A DNA stretch of 64,000 nucleotides, taken from assembly GCA_900155495.1 (NCBI GenBank), contig FTLJ01000237.1:54362-118361 (forward strand), given 5' to 3'. The notes beneath the pieces are model-generated. The model was not told the DNA's origin. It did not search any database and saw only the letters and a program-made list of their open reading frames with translations. The DNA is from Porogramme epimiltina (taxonomy: Eukaryota; Basidiomycota; Agaricomycetes; Polyporales; Polyporaceae). A program made the position numbers and the translations under genes. Shown here piece after piece: positions 45,432-59,740 of this stretch (position 1 is the stretch's first letter; each line of letters begins with the position of its first letter).

Positions 45432-47677
45432 TCATAGATCGTCCGGGGCCCAAAGAACACATCTCCCACTTCCATTCCCAGAGGCGATGCGTTCTATAAC
45501 GTTTGGGTGCGAACAAGTCACTGCTTGTACGGCTGTGATCCTAAAAGAATACGTGAGGATATGCAAAACTGGATATACTTATCTGAACTTACTTCGTACG
45601 ATCGGCAAGCTTCGCAATGTGATCGCCCTGGAATTTCGCATGAGCGCAGGAGAATGTAGGAAGTGGGGTGCATACTGACCTTGCAGGAGTATACATCGAC
45701 GGAATGGTCCATGTTTCCGATCTGAAAACTATAAGCGACTCGTTAGGTATCTTATTCATGAGGACAACGTACTGTGAAGTGAGGGTACACATCCGGGTTC
45801 GGTGTCCATTGAGCTTTCAGGATGGTAAGCCATTTCCCCTTCAGATGAAAGTCAGTATGGAAACACGAGCAAAAACACCGAGCGAATATACCGTCTGGCA
45901 GTTGTGCTTGATCTGGCCGAAGGGACGAGACGAGGGGAATGGTGCTTCCTTGACGAAGGCTGAAGGCTTGTAACTCCATACTGTCATAATACACGAGCTT
46001 AGCCTAAGCACAGGGAACCAGCGACGTGATCAGATTACTTACACCGTATCGTGTCGTCATAACTTGTGCTGACGATGGACCGTCCACTGGGATCCCAGAA
46101 CGCGGAGCTCACTGACTTGCCGTGTTGCCATTCAGAGCGCTTGGTTGCTTGTCCGCTCTTAGACGCAAGTAGCTTGCCGATTGCCTCACTGTCAACCTCA
46201 TTGGGGCCCACAATAGTGTCTACAGCCTTTGTTTTTCCCTTGCGCGGCGAATTCATCGGAGAGTTAGGGGTAGAACGGAGGGCCCTCCCACTAAGGGTCT
46301 CGAGCATCCGCGTATCCCAGACTCTGCGCTATGATGAGGAACTGCAGTCAATGAGGTATATATGGATGCTTACTGCAGCTGGCGGCTGTTGGAAGCGGTC
46401 ACGAGGAAGTATGGGCGAGTGGGGTTAACGCTAACACTACCAATCTTCTGTTGAGAAAGTTCGTAACGCTTCGCGTGGGAGCGATGTGCCCGAAGGTCCA
46501 TGTGAGTGAGACCACCCATAGCATCCGATATCCACATTTCGTGCCCGTGTGGAGGAAGATCAATTGAAGTAAGCAGGACATCGTCGGAAGCGTATACTTC
46601 CGACGAAATCCCGGACGCGAGCGATAGGGACCGGATGGTGCAGTCATAGGCACTGGTGTAAACCTATAAACAGCGTCAGTACAATCTACATGTTTGTGAT
46701 CCCTAGACATACACTAAATGCGTCTATTGGGTCGAATTTGATCCCGGATATAGACGATTTCGAGGTGGCAGGCCAATGCATTTGGAGTCGATAGTATTTG
46801 CCCCCTTCCCTGTCTTCCACAGGGGTAGGATCGTCGTCGTCGACATCGTCGACAGGCGCACGCGCATCCCAAATGCCAAGTTCTCCGTGTTTGTCTATGT
46901 GAAACTGTCGATACAAGAGGTTCCAAGAAAGAGAAGCATATCCACTGACCACCGAAGAGTATAAGATCCTTCGTCGGCTCTGGGTGGTAGGCAGCGCTAT
47001 ATACTCTGTCTTGGGTCACTTTCGCGCGTGCAACGATCTTGAGTTTCCCGAACTTCTCTTTCAGATCCTTCACTTCAGCTTTCTCCTGCTTGTCATCATC
47101 GAAGTCGAGCACGTCGTCCCCGCTGACGCCTCTGGGTCTTGGAGTTTGCAATAGAATTTGGAACGTAGAGCGGAGCGCGGACAACTCTTCTGAAGTAAGA
47201 TCGTCTCCCATGGTGTCCAGGTCCAATTTGTGGTGGCGAGGACGCTTAGCCTCCCTCTCCCGCTCGGCAGCTTCCAAGCGTTCCTCCTCGTCCCTTCGCC
47301 TTCGCTCCTCGTCGTCGCGCTTCAAACATGGTTCGAATGTAATTAACCGCTGAGACAGTGCGACATTACTTACTTCGCGCTTCCTTTTCGCAGCAGGGGT
47401 CTCGTTGGGGTCTATAGGCGTCTTCCGAAGCCTCGTAGACTGTCGCGTGGGCATGGCCGGCTCCTTCGGTTTCTTCACCCGTGGTTGGACAGGTTTCGCA
47501 GTGGACTTTGCTTTGACAGAAATGGCTGCTGCGGCATCTGCAAGGTCCAGCTGTGCGAGGAGAGCACGATTCCGCGCAATATTTGCTTGACGCTCCCTCT
47601 CACTGCGGCGGTCAACGTCTGACCACTCCAGACGCACGAGGACAGGTGGATACTTACTAGTCGTCAGTATCAGACAT
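45432..47677 (-). CDS. CMR1: WD40 DNA-damage-binding protein Cmr1-like (WDR76 family)
   Basis: Nuclear WD40 protein of 570 residues linked in yeast to DNA-damage response. Minus-strand exons: 47677-47658, 47602-47374, 47319-46950, 46894-46713, 46663-46374, 46323-46043, 45980-45892, 45838-45773, 45721-45680, 45627-45593, 45540-45432. Spliced N-terminus MSDTDDYERERQANIARNRA matches the family; a 20-nt first exon explains it. A charged coiled-coil-like stretch (RDDEERRRRDEEERLEAAER) follows. WD blocks: KHGELGIWDARAP, YDCTIRSLSL, QVWDTRMLETLSG, TSYDDTIRLWSY, and the terminal GNGSGRCVLWAPDDL. An insertion of ~45 residues sits after the LSG repeat. Confidence 0.9.
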
Positions 47678-47987
47678 GGCTGTCTATGCCTATAGGCGTT
47701 CAATTGGTCGCAGAGATAAACGGGTGGAGAGGTGTCAGATAGGAGGGGGTATTGCTGTTTGAGGAAGGCAGTCACAAGGTTCGTGGACGCGTCCAGGGCT
47801 TGGGGCGGTGTCCCTCCGCATCGCGAAACATTAGGCGCGTTATGTCACGCGCCCCTCACGCGTGACCTTTGGCGTTGTCACACAGCGTCAAAACGTCTGA
47901 GAGGAAACCGCCATGTACGGAGAAACATTCGAGAAGTGTAGGAGCAAACGCGAGTCAATAAATTATCCCCAAGCACATCTCCAGTAT
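47678..47987. promoter_or_regulatory. CMR1 promoter with two ACGCGT boxes
   Basis: ACGCGT at 47787-47792 and 47858-47863, about 110 and 180 bp upstream of the CMR1 start; a related GTCACGCGC stands between them. No perfect CACGTG here. Confidence 0.5.
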
Positions 47988-50900
47988 TTATGTATTACTA
48001 TTCACTCCCATATTCACAACAAATGTACTGCGACCCCCACGAGGCAAAACAAGTACCTTCTCCGCTCCATGAACTTGATGCGTCTCGCATCCAGGAACAA
48101 CGCTCTGACGCATCCGATGCTCGCCTGGGATGGGTAACGCGGTGACACCTATCTTTGGAAGAACTAGCTCCCCATGGTGCAGAGCAATGAGGGTCACTGG
48201 GGTAGTGAACGTCTCGCCGTCCTGGAACACAAGTGAGCGCACGTCGGCATTTGAGGCAAATAACCACTCTTACTTTTGCAACGAAATCTCCCCTTTTGCA
48301 TCCGCTTACCAGCCAGTCGCTTATAAGATCTTCAATGTCGTACCGCATCAGGTAGCTTTCGACTTTGGTATCTTCGGGCGGCGCCCAGTGGAAGGACGTT
48401 TGGATGGTGAGCAGTGCGGAGATGGGCTGGCCGGCATACAACGGTCGTGTGCGCTTCACTATCTTCTCTTTGCCATCGGAGAACGGGTTCTCCAGGATCT
48501 GCAGGCGAGCAGCTGCAAGAATCTGATACAGCTCTTCAGGATTTGAGTAGAAATCGGCAAAGCGGACTACTGACATGCATCTGAGGGACATCGACAGGGA
48601 TGACAATCTCTCGCCACTCGCCAAACGAGGCGGGTAGCCTCTTCTGGTTGAGAATCTGCGAGCGATGTCAGGAAGCTTCCTGCAGGAATATGATTTTAAC
48701 TGACCTCCAAGACCCGGCGAATCCCTGAACCCAGCTTGTCGTCGCCCGACTTGACTTTTGAGGGAACAAGCTCGCCTGTGACCCCGTACACCTCTACCCA
48801 AGCTGCGTCCGTCTCAAGAGCTTGTACGAGCTTGTCCACAATGTCCTGACGGAGGGGTTCGATCTCTGGATCTTCTGAGACTGCTTGGATCGTAGCTTGT
48901 TCGATGAGCGACTCAACCTCTGTGATGTTGTTGAGAAATCGGTCATCATGGGCATTAAATATTTGTCACCTTCGCGCAACATGCGATATGATATGTGGAG
49001 CTTCAAACCCTCCCGAGCTATTGGGCATATCAGGCCTGCTGATAATCCAGTATAAACCGAAATGCGTACCCTGCCCCCGTATAGAGTCCATTTGGAAGAG
49101 GAACCTTCCAGGCTGAGCAGGCGTGATGGTCTGGCGATCAGGGAGTTCAAGCATAATTCACGCCAGTAGCGTGCAGTTTTACGTACGACGACGCTTGGTT
49201 TCTGCACCATACAGCTAGTGACTTTCACGCCGTTCGACTCTGTTTGGGACAGCAGCTGAGTGGTGCGCACTCGGACGTGTTGATGCGACGTCGTGGAGAG
49301 CGTGAACATGGTGAATAACCTAGACAGCCGTAAGAGAATTGCACATCGCCCCGTGGGTGACAACCAAACCTCGTTCCGCGGAAGAAGTCTTCGACGTTGA
49401 TGGCTACGGGCAGTGATGTTGCGACCATGCGACTGAGGCTCAGAGTGCGGGTGATGTCGGGCTCCGAAGTTGTCACATATTCCACTGTAATGGTGACTTT
49501 CTGAACGGACGACGTTCAGCCCAAACAACGTCTTGGAGACATGCAATGCGCACCATGTAGTGATACGCCGATGCGTCTGAGTGAGGTATTGATGCTACGA
49601 CGGTTTGTCCTTGGCTAAGATCTAAGAACGTCACCGTGTCGCTGTCCGCACGGAAAGGAGGGGGATCTGTTGTGAGGCGTCAGCACATTGGAAGAGGATG
49701 GATCCACTTGTCGGCTTACCCTCGCCGATCATTTTCGCCTCCGCATATTTGAAGGTGATGCCGGAAGGACCGCTGAGCTTCACTACCGCCGTGGCAACGT
49801 CGTTTCGTCCCGTAGAGAGCACGAGTACGACCCTCGAGGGCATGCCAAGTTCGACTGTAGCGATGATTTAGTAGGGTGTGGATTTCGCTTTACAAACATA
49901 CGCACTACAGGGAGGCTGTTTCAACTTGGCGTCAAGAGCCTTCAGGTCCTTCGGGATGTGTACCAGCTTAGGCATATTTCCGGCTTTGATCTGCTTCGCA
50001 GTCTTTGAGTGTTTCCACTGGAAAAGAAGTCGAGACATCTTGATTTGTGTACTGAACAGGCTGTACGTCCCAGCAGCCGACGACTAGATAGATGCACACG
50101 AGAACATTATCATCAAGTAGAATTCGGTGAGCATTGACTATCACTCACAGGGCAGAACAATGTGAGCTCGTTGGAACCCGGCGCAAGGCTCGAAAGTTTA
50201 GCCGTGAAAGATATCTTGCTATTTTCACGGCCACTCAGCTGAAGTTCCACCTCGTCCACGGGGAGATCCTACAGGACTTCGTCGTCAACATGAACAGCTT
50301 CTTGGGGTACAATGCGACTTACGCAAGGTAGTTTGTTTCGGACCACGACACGAAGCAAGGAGCCATCACGACTTCCCGCCAGCTCGGCGTCATTGCTCGC
50401 CAAAGAAACCGACAGAGCTGAATGGTCCGGGAAGGGCGTCTCTGAAGTGGGGCGAATTTGTGAGCACAGACGACCAAACCGATCGAGAGCGCTCGTACCA
50501 GAATCCAGTGCCTCCGCGGCATCTTGAAGCGAAGCCACAAGTCCTTCGATGTACGCTTTGCTATCTTCTTCGCCTATTAGCAAGTCTTTGCCCATGCTGT
50601 CTACGTACGCTCGTAGAAAATGCAAGAGCACGTGTATCCACTCCCTATCCTTCGCTTTCCCTGCTGACTCGTGGATGGTGAGTGCCCTGTTAAGCATGAA
50701 GGCCTCAAGCGACGTCCATCCCTGAGGCGAATAATGCGCGGGCAAGGACGTATATGTCTGCAACGCATTGTTGAGCCGGTTCCGATGCCTAACGTGTCCG
50801 GTGAGCACGAATAAAACGATACGGATATACGTAGAGATACACGCACACGTCCAGTGCAGCGAGAGAGCCGTGCAGCTTCAGCGCGAACTTCCGGCGGCCG

Positions 50901-52563
50901 GAGGTAGCATACAGCTCAATGGCGCGGTTGGTCACGCTGACGTACAAGTCGTAGAGCGCGTCTTGCTCCCCGAGGGACGCAAGTAGTTCCGTGCGAGTAA
51001 TCGTCAAGGAGCCGCGTTTCATCTTAGGGTCCTTCTCGGCGAGATCGAGAGCTGAGGGTAAGGCAAGCGAAAAGGGCGGCTTCTTGGGGAGGAAGCCGGA
51101 CGCGATCCCCAAGATGTCCAGCTAGTAATTCGTTGAGCTTTCTACCCTCTAACGGGGATTCACAGACTTACTTGTTGACGGGCGAGTTCTACCAGCTCAC
51201 CCTTCGCGGCGTTGAATGACGCCTGAGCCGCTTTCTCGAGCTGTAGCGAAGCCGCCCATTCGTCGCTCTGGTCCACTACACTCAAAGCTGACGAGTATAT
51301 CCATGACTCGATGAAGAATGGCGCGAGCGTGTTCTGATATGCGGAAATGTGAACTTTGGTTGTCTACGGGCTAGAAGCACCCCACTCACCTCCACTTCTC
51401 GCAATGTCCTCGCGAACGTGCTCAGGAAAGAAGCAGCCTTCCGACACAGTTCTTCCATGTCTGCAATACGGCTCAGCAGAGTGCATTGTCGAGCTAGAAG
51501 ATATATGCGGAAATCGAAGACGGAGATGGTGTTAGCCAGGATGAGGTCGCGATATGGCTTCTTAGTGACGGAGAGCAGAGGAGCAGAGTCATCCGTGGGT
51601 ATGGGGGTGATCAGAGCTCCGAACCAGGAGAGGTTCTTCTCCCGGAGGACTTGAGAGAAGGTTCCTTCTAGTTCGTAGTACTGTTGCAGGGCATCTTCGT
51701 GCAGGTTCATGCCTTCGAGGGAGTTGGCTACGCTTTCCTGAAGGTAGGCACTCCCTCAGGTTATGGAGAGGAATCATACAATACAGGCGCACCTTCAATA
51801 TGAAGAACGTACAGAAGTTCCACCCCGGCATCTGACGTTGCCCCTCCGACCGCTTCACTTCTTCCTCCCGCTGCGTAAGAGCCGCATTGAATGCTGACAA
51901 GATGCCCTCCTTGACTTTCGTGACGAGATCTGCCCATACGGTCGGGTTGTCCTTGTCGGCGGACCAGACAAGCTGCACACATCTTCAAGATTGATCAGAG
52001 GCGAAGATAAACGCATAGCCTAGACACAACTGACCTGTCTCTCTTGTCTACGTTGAAGTCCGCCTTGACCTTGTCAAGCACGGACGTCTTCATCTGGAAT
52101 ATCCTACCCTGCGCGACGCTCTGGTCCGGGCGGACAACATGCACGATGAGCCATTCCTGGTTCTTGCGCTGGATTATGGAGGAATGCCACTCTTTGATCT
52201 GCTTGCGTGTAGTAGCTCGATACGCCTCGCTATCCTTTAAATGACACAATGAGGTACAGCCCGATAGAGACGAGCGGATGTATTAATCACCTCGCAGATG
52301 AATATATACAGGTGTAGCAACGGCTTGTCTAGTACAGTCTGGGGCACTTGGGAGGTAGTCTGCTCGTCGCGCAGGGTCTCCAGAGGAACGAGCTTTACAT
52401 CGAGCTCCTGGATGGACCGGAGGGCACTCTTTGCTGCGGACTTCCAGTGTAGATTCCGAAGGGGAAGCTGGGAGGCCAAGGACGCGTATATTTGCTTCCA
52501 ATGGTCGGTGGAAAGGAAGACGAGGGGGCCGGAGTATGTGATTGTGACCCGCTGCGCCGACAT
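47988..52563 (-). CDS. TRS130: TRAPP II complex subunit Trs130/TRAPPC10
   Basis: Subunit of the TRAPP II Rab exchange/tethering complex at the Golgi; about 1180 residues. Minus-strand exons: 52563-52291, 52234-52035, 51982-51793, 51737-51390, 51333-51172, 51121-50847, 50788-50499, 50441-50323, 50268-50149, 50084-49906, 49854-49720, 49666-49554, 49500-49370, 49319-49187, 49130-49070, 49017-48970, 48919-48705, 48643-48575, 48522-48274, 48221-47988. Blocks: VTITYSGPLVFLSTDHWKQ, KNQEWLIVHVVRPDQ, FDFRIYLLARQCTLL, SYRMLREEVESLIEQ (exon-spanning) and C-terminal HHGELVLPKIGVTALP. Exon 50084-49906 has one extra base: frame changes after FSTQIK and resumes at MSRLLFQWKH, near 50038-50045. Either a sequence error or a real frameshift. 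The alternative stop near 48965 disappears with the 49018-49069 and 48920-48969 introns. Confidence 0.87.
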
Positions 52564-53149
52564 GGTGGAGAACGAACGCTGCCGGAGATTGCCTGGCCCC
52601 CTTTAAACCTCCTGTCTGAACCTCCCCGAGTATCCACTAGGTCAGGTTGCTTGAGAAACACTTCCGGCGGGTGCCTGCAACGAAAGGGGGATAGGAGAAC
52701 ACCAGACGATCGGAACGAGAAAGCGCAGGCAAGCAGAGAGATGTAGCAGATGTTTAGACGCCGACCATGTCGCGGTCCGGGGAAGGGGCCCGAGGAGGCG
52801 GCACGGTGAATATCCGAGACGGACCCAGCAGCGCCGGCGTCGACGTCATCTTTTTTCTGTCACCGCCCCCCAGACGGGCGAAACGCTGGGAAGCGAAGAC
52901 CAACGAGGACTGGGTGACACACCAAGGGCGTCGCACCAGACTCGAACGTTCGGTCCAATCACTTTACCTCGAGGTCTGGCTGACGGCGACGGGGAACGCA
53001 CCCGGCACGTCCCCGATTCGTGATGTCCGCGCAGTCTCGAGCTTGCGGAATATTTTCGTTGCTATAAAGGCCAGGACACCCGCCCGCGCCGGACTCCTCG
53101 AGTTTGATCCCCACCCCTTTCCCTGTCGTGCTCTCTCCCGCTAACCATC
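52564..53149. other. divergent intergenic region TRS130/FAR-17a
   Basis: About 590 nt. A plus-strand open frame (52767-53144) has no family features and is probably chance in GC-rich promoter DNA. Confidence 0.4.
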
Positions 53150-54041
53150 ATGTCGTTCCGACCTTTTCCCTTCTCCCTGCATACAACCGCTGTGGCCGTC
53201 ATGACCTACGGCTACATGGCTCTCCCTGACGTTCTTGCAGGCAACATTCCTATCCAAAATCTGAAGGGTGGTCATTTTCAGTTCTTGACAATCCAGGGGT
53301 GAGAGGCCAGTCAATGTCCGCTCGATCCATGCCACTCACAGTCAGACAGTCTCTGTGTTGCATGGTTGACCATGGCGCTCAGCGTGGGGTGTGATCTTGT
53401 CCCGGCGTCCAGTGAGTGTGGTCGTGTGCCATCCTATTCGTCGCTTTAATGGTCGAACGTGCGTTGCAGAAATCCTCAAAAACGCCAAACGTGCACTCCT
53501 TATGGGTGCTCTACCAGTACGCAGCACCTTCTTTGCCCTCTTCTTCCTGCATGCTCAGACCCATATACAGCTAGCTATCGTAATCTCCGCGATATATTGG
53601 ACCCTACTCCTGGCTTTTCCTCATCTAATTCTGCTTGAAGACCCAGAAGCATCTTCCGCAGCCACAGTACCCGAACCGGAGCGATTGCCCCTTCACACAG
53701 ACCTCGCAATACATGCAGCGCCGGCGATCTCCCTAATCATCGACTTTTACTACTTGGAACGGAAGTATTCCAAGAACGTCAGCCGCTACGGTGCGCTCTG
53801 CCTTGCCGCAGTCTTGGGCACTTGGTACGCGTGCTGGGTTGAGTATTGCGCGAGTTACAACGGATTCTGTACGTCAATGCCGTGTTTGGCTACCTCCAAG
53901 ATACTGTAGCTGACAACCCCCCGTCCAGTCCCGTACCCGTTCTTGACAAACAATCCCTTTGACGTCCGTGTGGGCATTTATGCCGGGGCTACGCTCTTTG
54001 CTGCAATAGCCTTCATGTTCTTGAACGCGCTCCATCCCTAA
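53150..54041 (+). CDS. FAR-17a/AIG1-like membrane protein
   Basis: Multi-pass membrane protein of 222 residues of the AIG1/ADTRP family, whose animal members hydrolyse fatty-acid esters of hydroxy fatty acids. Exons: 53150-53298, 53350-53411, 53470-53516, 53571-53868, 53929-54041. Helices are visible around FLTIQGLCVAWLTMALSVG, AIVISAIYWTLLLAFPHLI, AAPAISLIIDFYYLE, YGALCLAAVLGTWYACWVEY and a C-terminal AGATLFAAIAFMFLN. The family's Thr and His active-site candidates fall in FLTIQ and DLAIHAAPA. Function in this organism is inferred. Confidence 0.82.
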
Positions 54042-54198
54042 TGCTCACAATATAGTCTTACTACAATCACTCTACTATAATACACCGTGTCTTACAGTAC
54101 GATGTATGCTGCGCATACGGATTTATTTGTATAGCGTTGATTTTCAGAAATAAAGATCCCATAGTGGCTCCTATAATAGGCGCTTATGACGCGCCCAC

Positions 54199-54267
54199 GA
54201 GTCACTTCAGATCGAGATCTTGCCCCAGAAACGCGATCGTCTCAAAGGCCTCGAGTCAGCTTGACTC
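54199..54267. promoter_or_regulatory. three Gcn4/CPC1-type sites of ARG4
   Basis: GAGTCA at 54199-54204 and 54253-54258 and TGACTC at 54262-54267, all within 120 bp of the ARG4 start codon. Matches general amino-acid control elements. Confidence 0.6.
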
Positions 54268-54318
54268 TCCTCATCCTCTATCCTCTGACACGCCGATCCC
54301 ACAACATCAATTACCAAA

Positions 54319-56121
<1,803 letters not shown>

Positions 56122-56620
56122 ATGGGGAGGGTTAAAAAAGGCCGTCCGACGGTACCCGGGTGCGAACCGCACGGATGATGGGCACCGGCCGGGGAGTGTA
56201 TGCGTGTGTACAACACATGGACAATTACTTGTGGTAGACGTTGATAGCGTTGTATGTACTCTGTATAAGAAAAGTCCGGTTTGTGCGGAGGAAAGCTGGT
56301 GAATGCCAGATTCTTACACCGCGGTCGTCCGGGAGCAGACCGGCAGTGTCTGTAAGAGGAACCGAGACGCAGCAGCCGGGCGCTAGCGGCTATCATCGCT
56401 CTGCCTCACCGCCAACTCAACAGCAACACCGCCCCCCTCATACCCCTCTACTGCCGCCTCTCAGCGACGTTTCGCAGGCCCGCCAGTCCTTACCTCTCAT
56501 TGCCCCTTTCTCCCATCTTCCTTGCCTGCTTCGCTCCCTCGCAGCACTGAGTGCTCGCCCCGCGTCCTTTCACACACCTACAACTACTTTCACAACCGCT
56601 AATACCGGCAACTTCCCGCC
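56122..56620. other. intergenic, syntaxin promoter
   Basis: About 500 nt, pyrimidine-rich in its last third, as in many fungal promoters. No gene seen. Confidence 0.4.
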
Positions 56621-58015
56621 ATGGCCAGAGACAGACTCGCAGCGCTGAGGGTGGGCACCCATCCATTACCCGCGTCTGATACAAGCATGGTACTGACGAG
56701 CCGATTTCCGCGAGCAGGCGCAGCAACAGCAACAGGGGGGAGGGGGTTACACCAACTCGTGAGTGGCGGGTGCTCTTGTGCGCTGGTGCGCCCACAGGCG
56801 ACGTGTGGGCTGAGCGCATGCGCCCACAGCGACTCGTACCCGATGCAGAGCACAAATGACTACCGCGCCCGCGCCCGCAACAACCCGTACGCACAGCAGG
56901 ACGACCAGCCGGCGTACCAAGCACCCTCCGTCGTCCCCAGCACGACCAACCTCACCGCAGGCGGGGACAGCATGACGTCCTTCTACAGCGAGGTGCGTTT
57001 TCCTTGCACGACCGCCCATTCCCCCTGCGCGGTTCGCTGACTGCGCGGGCACGCCCGCCCCACGCAGATCTCGTCGATCCAGGACGACATCCGGACGTTC
57101 AATGACAACGTGCAGCGGATCTCGGACCTGCACTCGCGGTCGCTGAACACGGCGGACGACGCGGCGAGCCAGCGGACGGCGCAGCAGCTCGAGGACCTCG
57201 TCGCGGACACGAGCGCGCTGAGCAACGTGCTGAAGCGGCGGATCAAGGCGCTGCAGAAGCAGGGCGGCGGCGGGCGCGACGGCGAGATCCGCAAGCAGCA
57301 GACGGGGCTCGTCAAGCAGAAGTTCATGGAGGCGATCCAGAGTTACCAGACCGTCGAGCAGCAGTACCGCCAGAAGTACAAGCAGCGGCTCGAGCGCCAG
57401 TACAAGATCGGTGAGTCGCCGCCGTCGTCCCCGTGTGCTGTTGTGCGGGGGTGTGGGGCGGGGCGTTGACGTGACGTGTGTGCTTGCAGTGAAGCCGGAA
57501 GCGTCGCCTGAAGAGGTCAAAGCCGTCGTGGACGACGATCAGGGCGGCCAAATCTTCAGCCAAGCTCTGATGAATTCGAACCGTTACGGCGAGGCACGGT
57601 CCGCATACCGGGAAGTGCAGGAGCGGCATGCGGACATCAAGAAGATCGAAAAGACGTTGACGGAGCTCGCCCAGCTGTTCAACGATGTGAGCACCTTTGG
57701 CTGTGGAACCCGCCCGCGGCGGCTGACTTCGATCGCAGATGAGCATACTTGTGGAACAGCAGGACGAGCAGATCACCGTTATCAATGACACCGTGAAGGA
57801 GGTCGAGAAGGATGTTGAGACTGGGTAAGATGATCTCTTGTGAGGTGGTCTTACGTGTTCACTCACACTGGCGCAGTCTTAACTACACGAACAAGGCCGT
57901 TGATTCGGCGCGGGCCGCACGCAAGAAACGCTGGATCTGCTTCATCCTCTGCCTCGTTATCCTCATCATTATCGCCATCGTCGTCGTGATCTTTGTCATG
58001 AAGAACAAGAACTAG
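56621..58015 (+). CDS. SSO1: plasma-membrane syntaxin (Sso1/2-type t-SNARE)
   Basis: Qa-SNARE for exocytosis, 332 residues. Exons: 56621-56650, 56718-56758, 56830-56992, 57068-57410, 57490-57686, 57739-57824, 57877-58015. N-terminal Gln/Gly-rich peptide, then the Habc helices (SSIQDDIRTFNDNVQRIS... ALSNVLKRRIKALQ), then the SNARE helix beginning REVQERHADIKKIEKTL with the zero-layer Gln in LVEQQDEQIT, and a C-terminal anchor WICFILCLVILIIIAIVVVI. The GGGGRDGEIRKQQ loop is typical of Sso proteins. Confidence 0.93.
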
Positions 58016-59439
58016 ACGATTGGCGACGGCTCGCCGTTGTGTACCATATATTCTTATATCCTGGGACAGTTCTTTGGTTCTCTTTTCACATCGACGCACT
58101 CGTCATCTCGCATCCCGCTTATCTATCTTTTATTCTCGTTTTACGTGGTAATGGATCTGCGCCGTTCCGGCCCCGCCAGGCTGGACGGATTCACGGTATA
58201 CTTGGCATTTACCCAGCTGGACGAGTGATACCCCACCGTATGCAGCAATCTACCTCCGTCCTCCCGAAGACATGCCGGCGCCGTCAATGAAGGGCCAAGA
58301 GCGGCGATACTGTGTCGGAAGAAGCAAAGGGGAAGGTGCCGGAGGAAGCGTGCGCGGTGCGTGGGCGACTGCGCGGAGGCCGTGTGGCCGAAGGTGCTGC
58401 TGTGCGAACCGCTCCGTGTCAGGAGGTCGGAGAGATGTGATACTCCACCGCTGACTGCCGCGTTTGGTGGTGAAAATCGCAACTCCAAAGGCCCAGGCCA
58501 CGCGCGCCGTGGAGGCAGAGGGCAGTTTTCTTGAGACGCGCCGAAATCGAAGCGGTCGACAAGGGACGGGGCGGGACGTCGGCCGGGGCCTGGAAGAGCT
58601 CTCGCGAGGCACACGGCTGCTGAGGCGGCGAAGTGCGCGGAAGGGAGGGCGGCGTGTGTCCGTGTGCTGCTGCTGCCGCCAGCGTGCTGGGCTGGCGAGC
58701 CGATGCTGGGGGGCAGCTGCCAGGCTGGAGCCTCGTTCGCAGCCCAAGCCGAAAGCGGCGAGGCTGGCGGCCCCTGGCGGCGTTGGGCAACGCTGGGGAC
58801 GCACCGCGCACCGCCTTCGCTCCTGCGCGGCGCCTGCTTACGGTGGCGACGGCAGAACAGAGCGGACGGCGTGATAAGGCTCCGTGTTGAATGCGAGCAG
58901 CTCGCGGCGGGAGATCGTCGGGGGGCGGGTGCAACGCAGGGGCTGCTGCTGGCAGGGGCCGGGGGGGCCACGGGGGCGAGCAGACGGTGTTTGGGCGCGA
59001 CATGGCCGACAGGACGAGTGGCCGGGGCTGCTGCTGGCAGGAGACAGACGGAGGCTCGGTCGGGCTCGGGGCAAGACAGGAGCGGCCAGTGGCCAGTGAG
59101 GCGGCGGCGTCGGCTCTGCCGGGGAGCGGAGCGGAAGCGCGGATGGCCCTTCGGACATGGATCGGGCAGCGCGATCTGGTCATCCTGCAACGCCGCCACG
59201 CGATCTCAGATCCATATCTCGAGCTGACGCGGCCTCTCCCTCCCCATATAAGCCTCCAGCCCTCTCGCCCACACCCACTTCCAACCCCCTTGCTCGCATA
59301 ACGCTCGTCTCCCACCCGTCCTGTGAGCGCCCTCCCCCGTTGCCCTCTCTCTCTGACGTCTGTCGCTGACTGGGCTTCTCCCGCAGACTCCGTTCCTCCC
59401 GCCCTCCCCCGCACACGACCGCCCGCCGTCTCCACCGCC
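58016..59439. other. GC-rich gene-free stretch
   Basis: 1.4 kb with no gene I accept. From about 58460 to 59160 the plus strand is purine-rich and GC-rich, so frames stay open on both strands by chance; the longest is antisense, 59873-58419. The part from about 59230 is pyrimidine-rich and probably is the AN1 promoter and leader. A non-coding transcript cannot be excluded. Confidence 0.4.
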
Positions 59440-59740
59440 ATGCCTGCCAAGAAGCGCTGCCAGTTCCAGTCCGAGACCCCCTGCAACCAGGCGGTCCTCC
59501 GCATCGTTGGCAAATGCCCCCACTGCGTGCACGAGTTCTGCGGCACAGTGCGTACCCTATCACCTCGCGCATGAGTCATGCGGGTCTGACCTGCGGACCT
59601 CCTTTTCTGCCTTGCAGCATCGCATGCCTGAGCACCACGACTGCCAGAACCTCGAGAGCTGTAGGCAGCAGGCGTTCGAGAAGAACAAGGCGAAGCTGGA
59701 GAGCGAGCGTACTGTGGCCTCCAAGATGGCGACGGCATGA
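59440..59740 (+). CDS. small AN1-type zinc-finger protein
   Basis: 76-residue protein, essentially a single AN1 finger. Exons: 59440-59547, 59618-59740. The Cys/His pattern reads CQFQSETPCNQ, CPHCVHEFC, then GTH and HDC, i.e. C-x7-C-x10-C-x2-C-x4-C-x2-H-x5-H-x-C, close to AN1. A Lys/Glu-rich helix follows. AN1 fingers often bind ubiquitin or chaperone partners; the role here is unknown. The ATG context CCGCCATGCC is good. Confidence 0.85.

Noticed and set aside
48960..48972. In-frame stop in TRS130 that looked like a nonsense mutation
   Set aside because: Disappears once introns 49018-49069 and 48920-48969 are used, giving the conserved YRMLREEVE.
52767..53144. 125-codon plus-strand frame upstream of the FAR-17a gene
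   Set aside because: No family likeness; lies in a short divergent promoter region.
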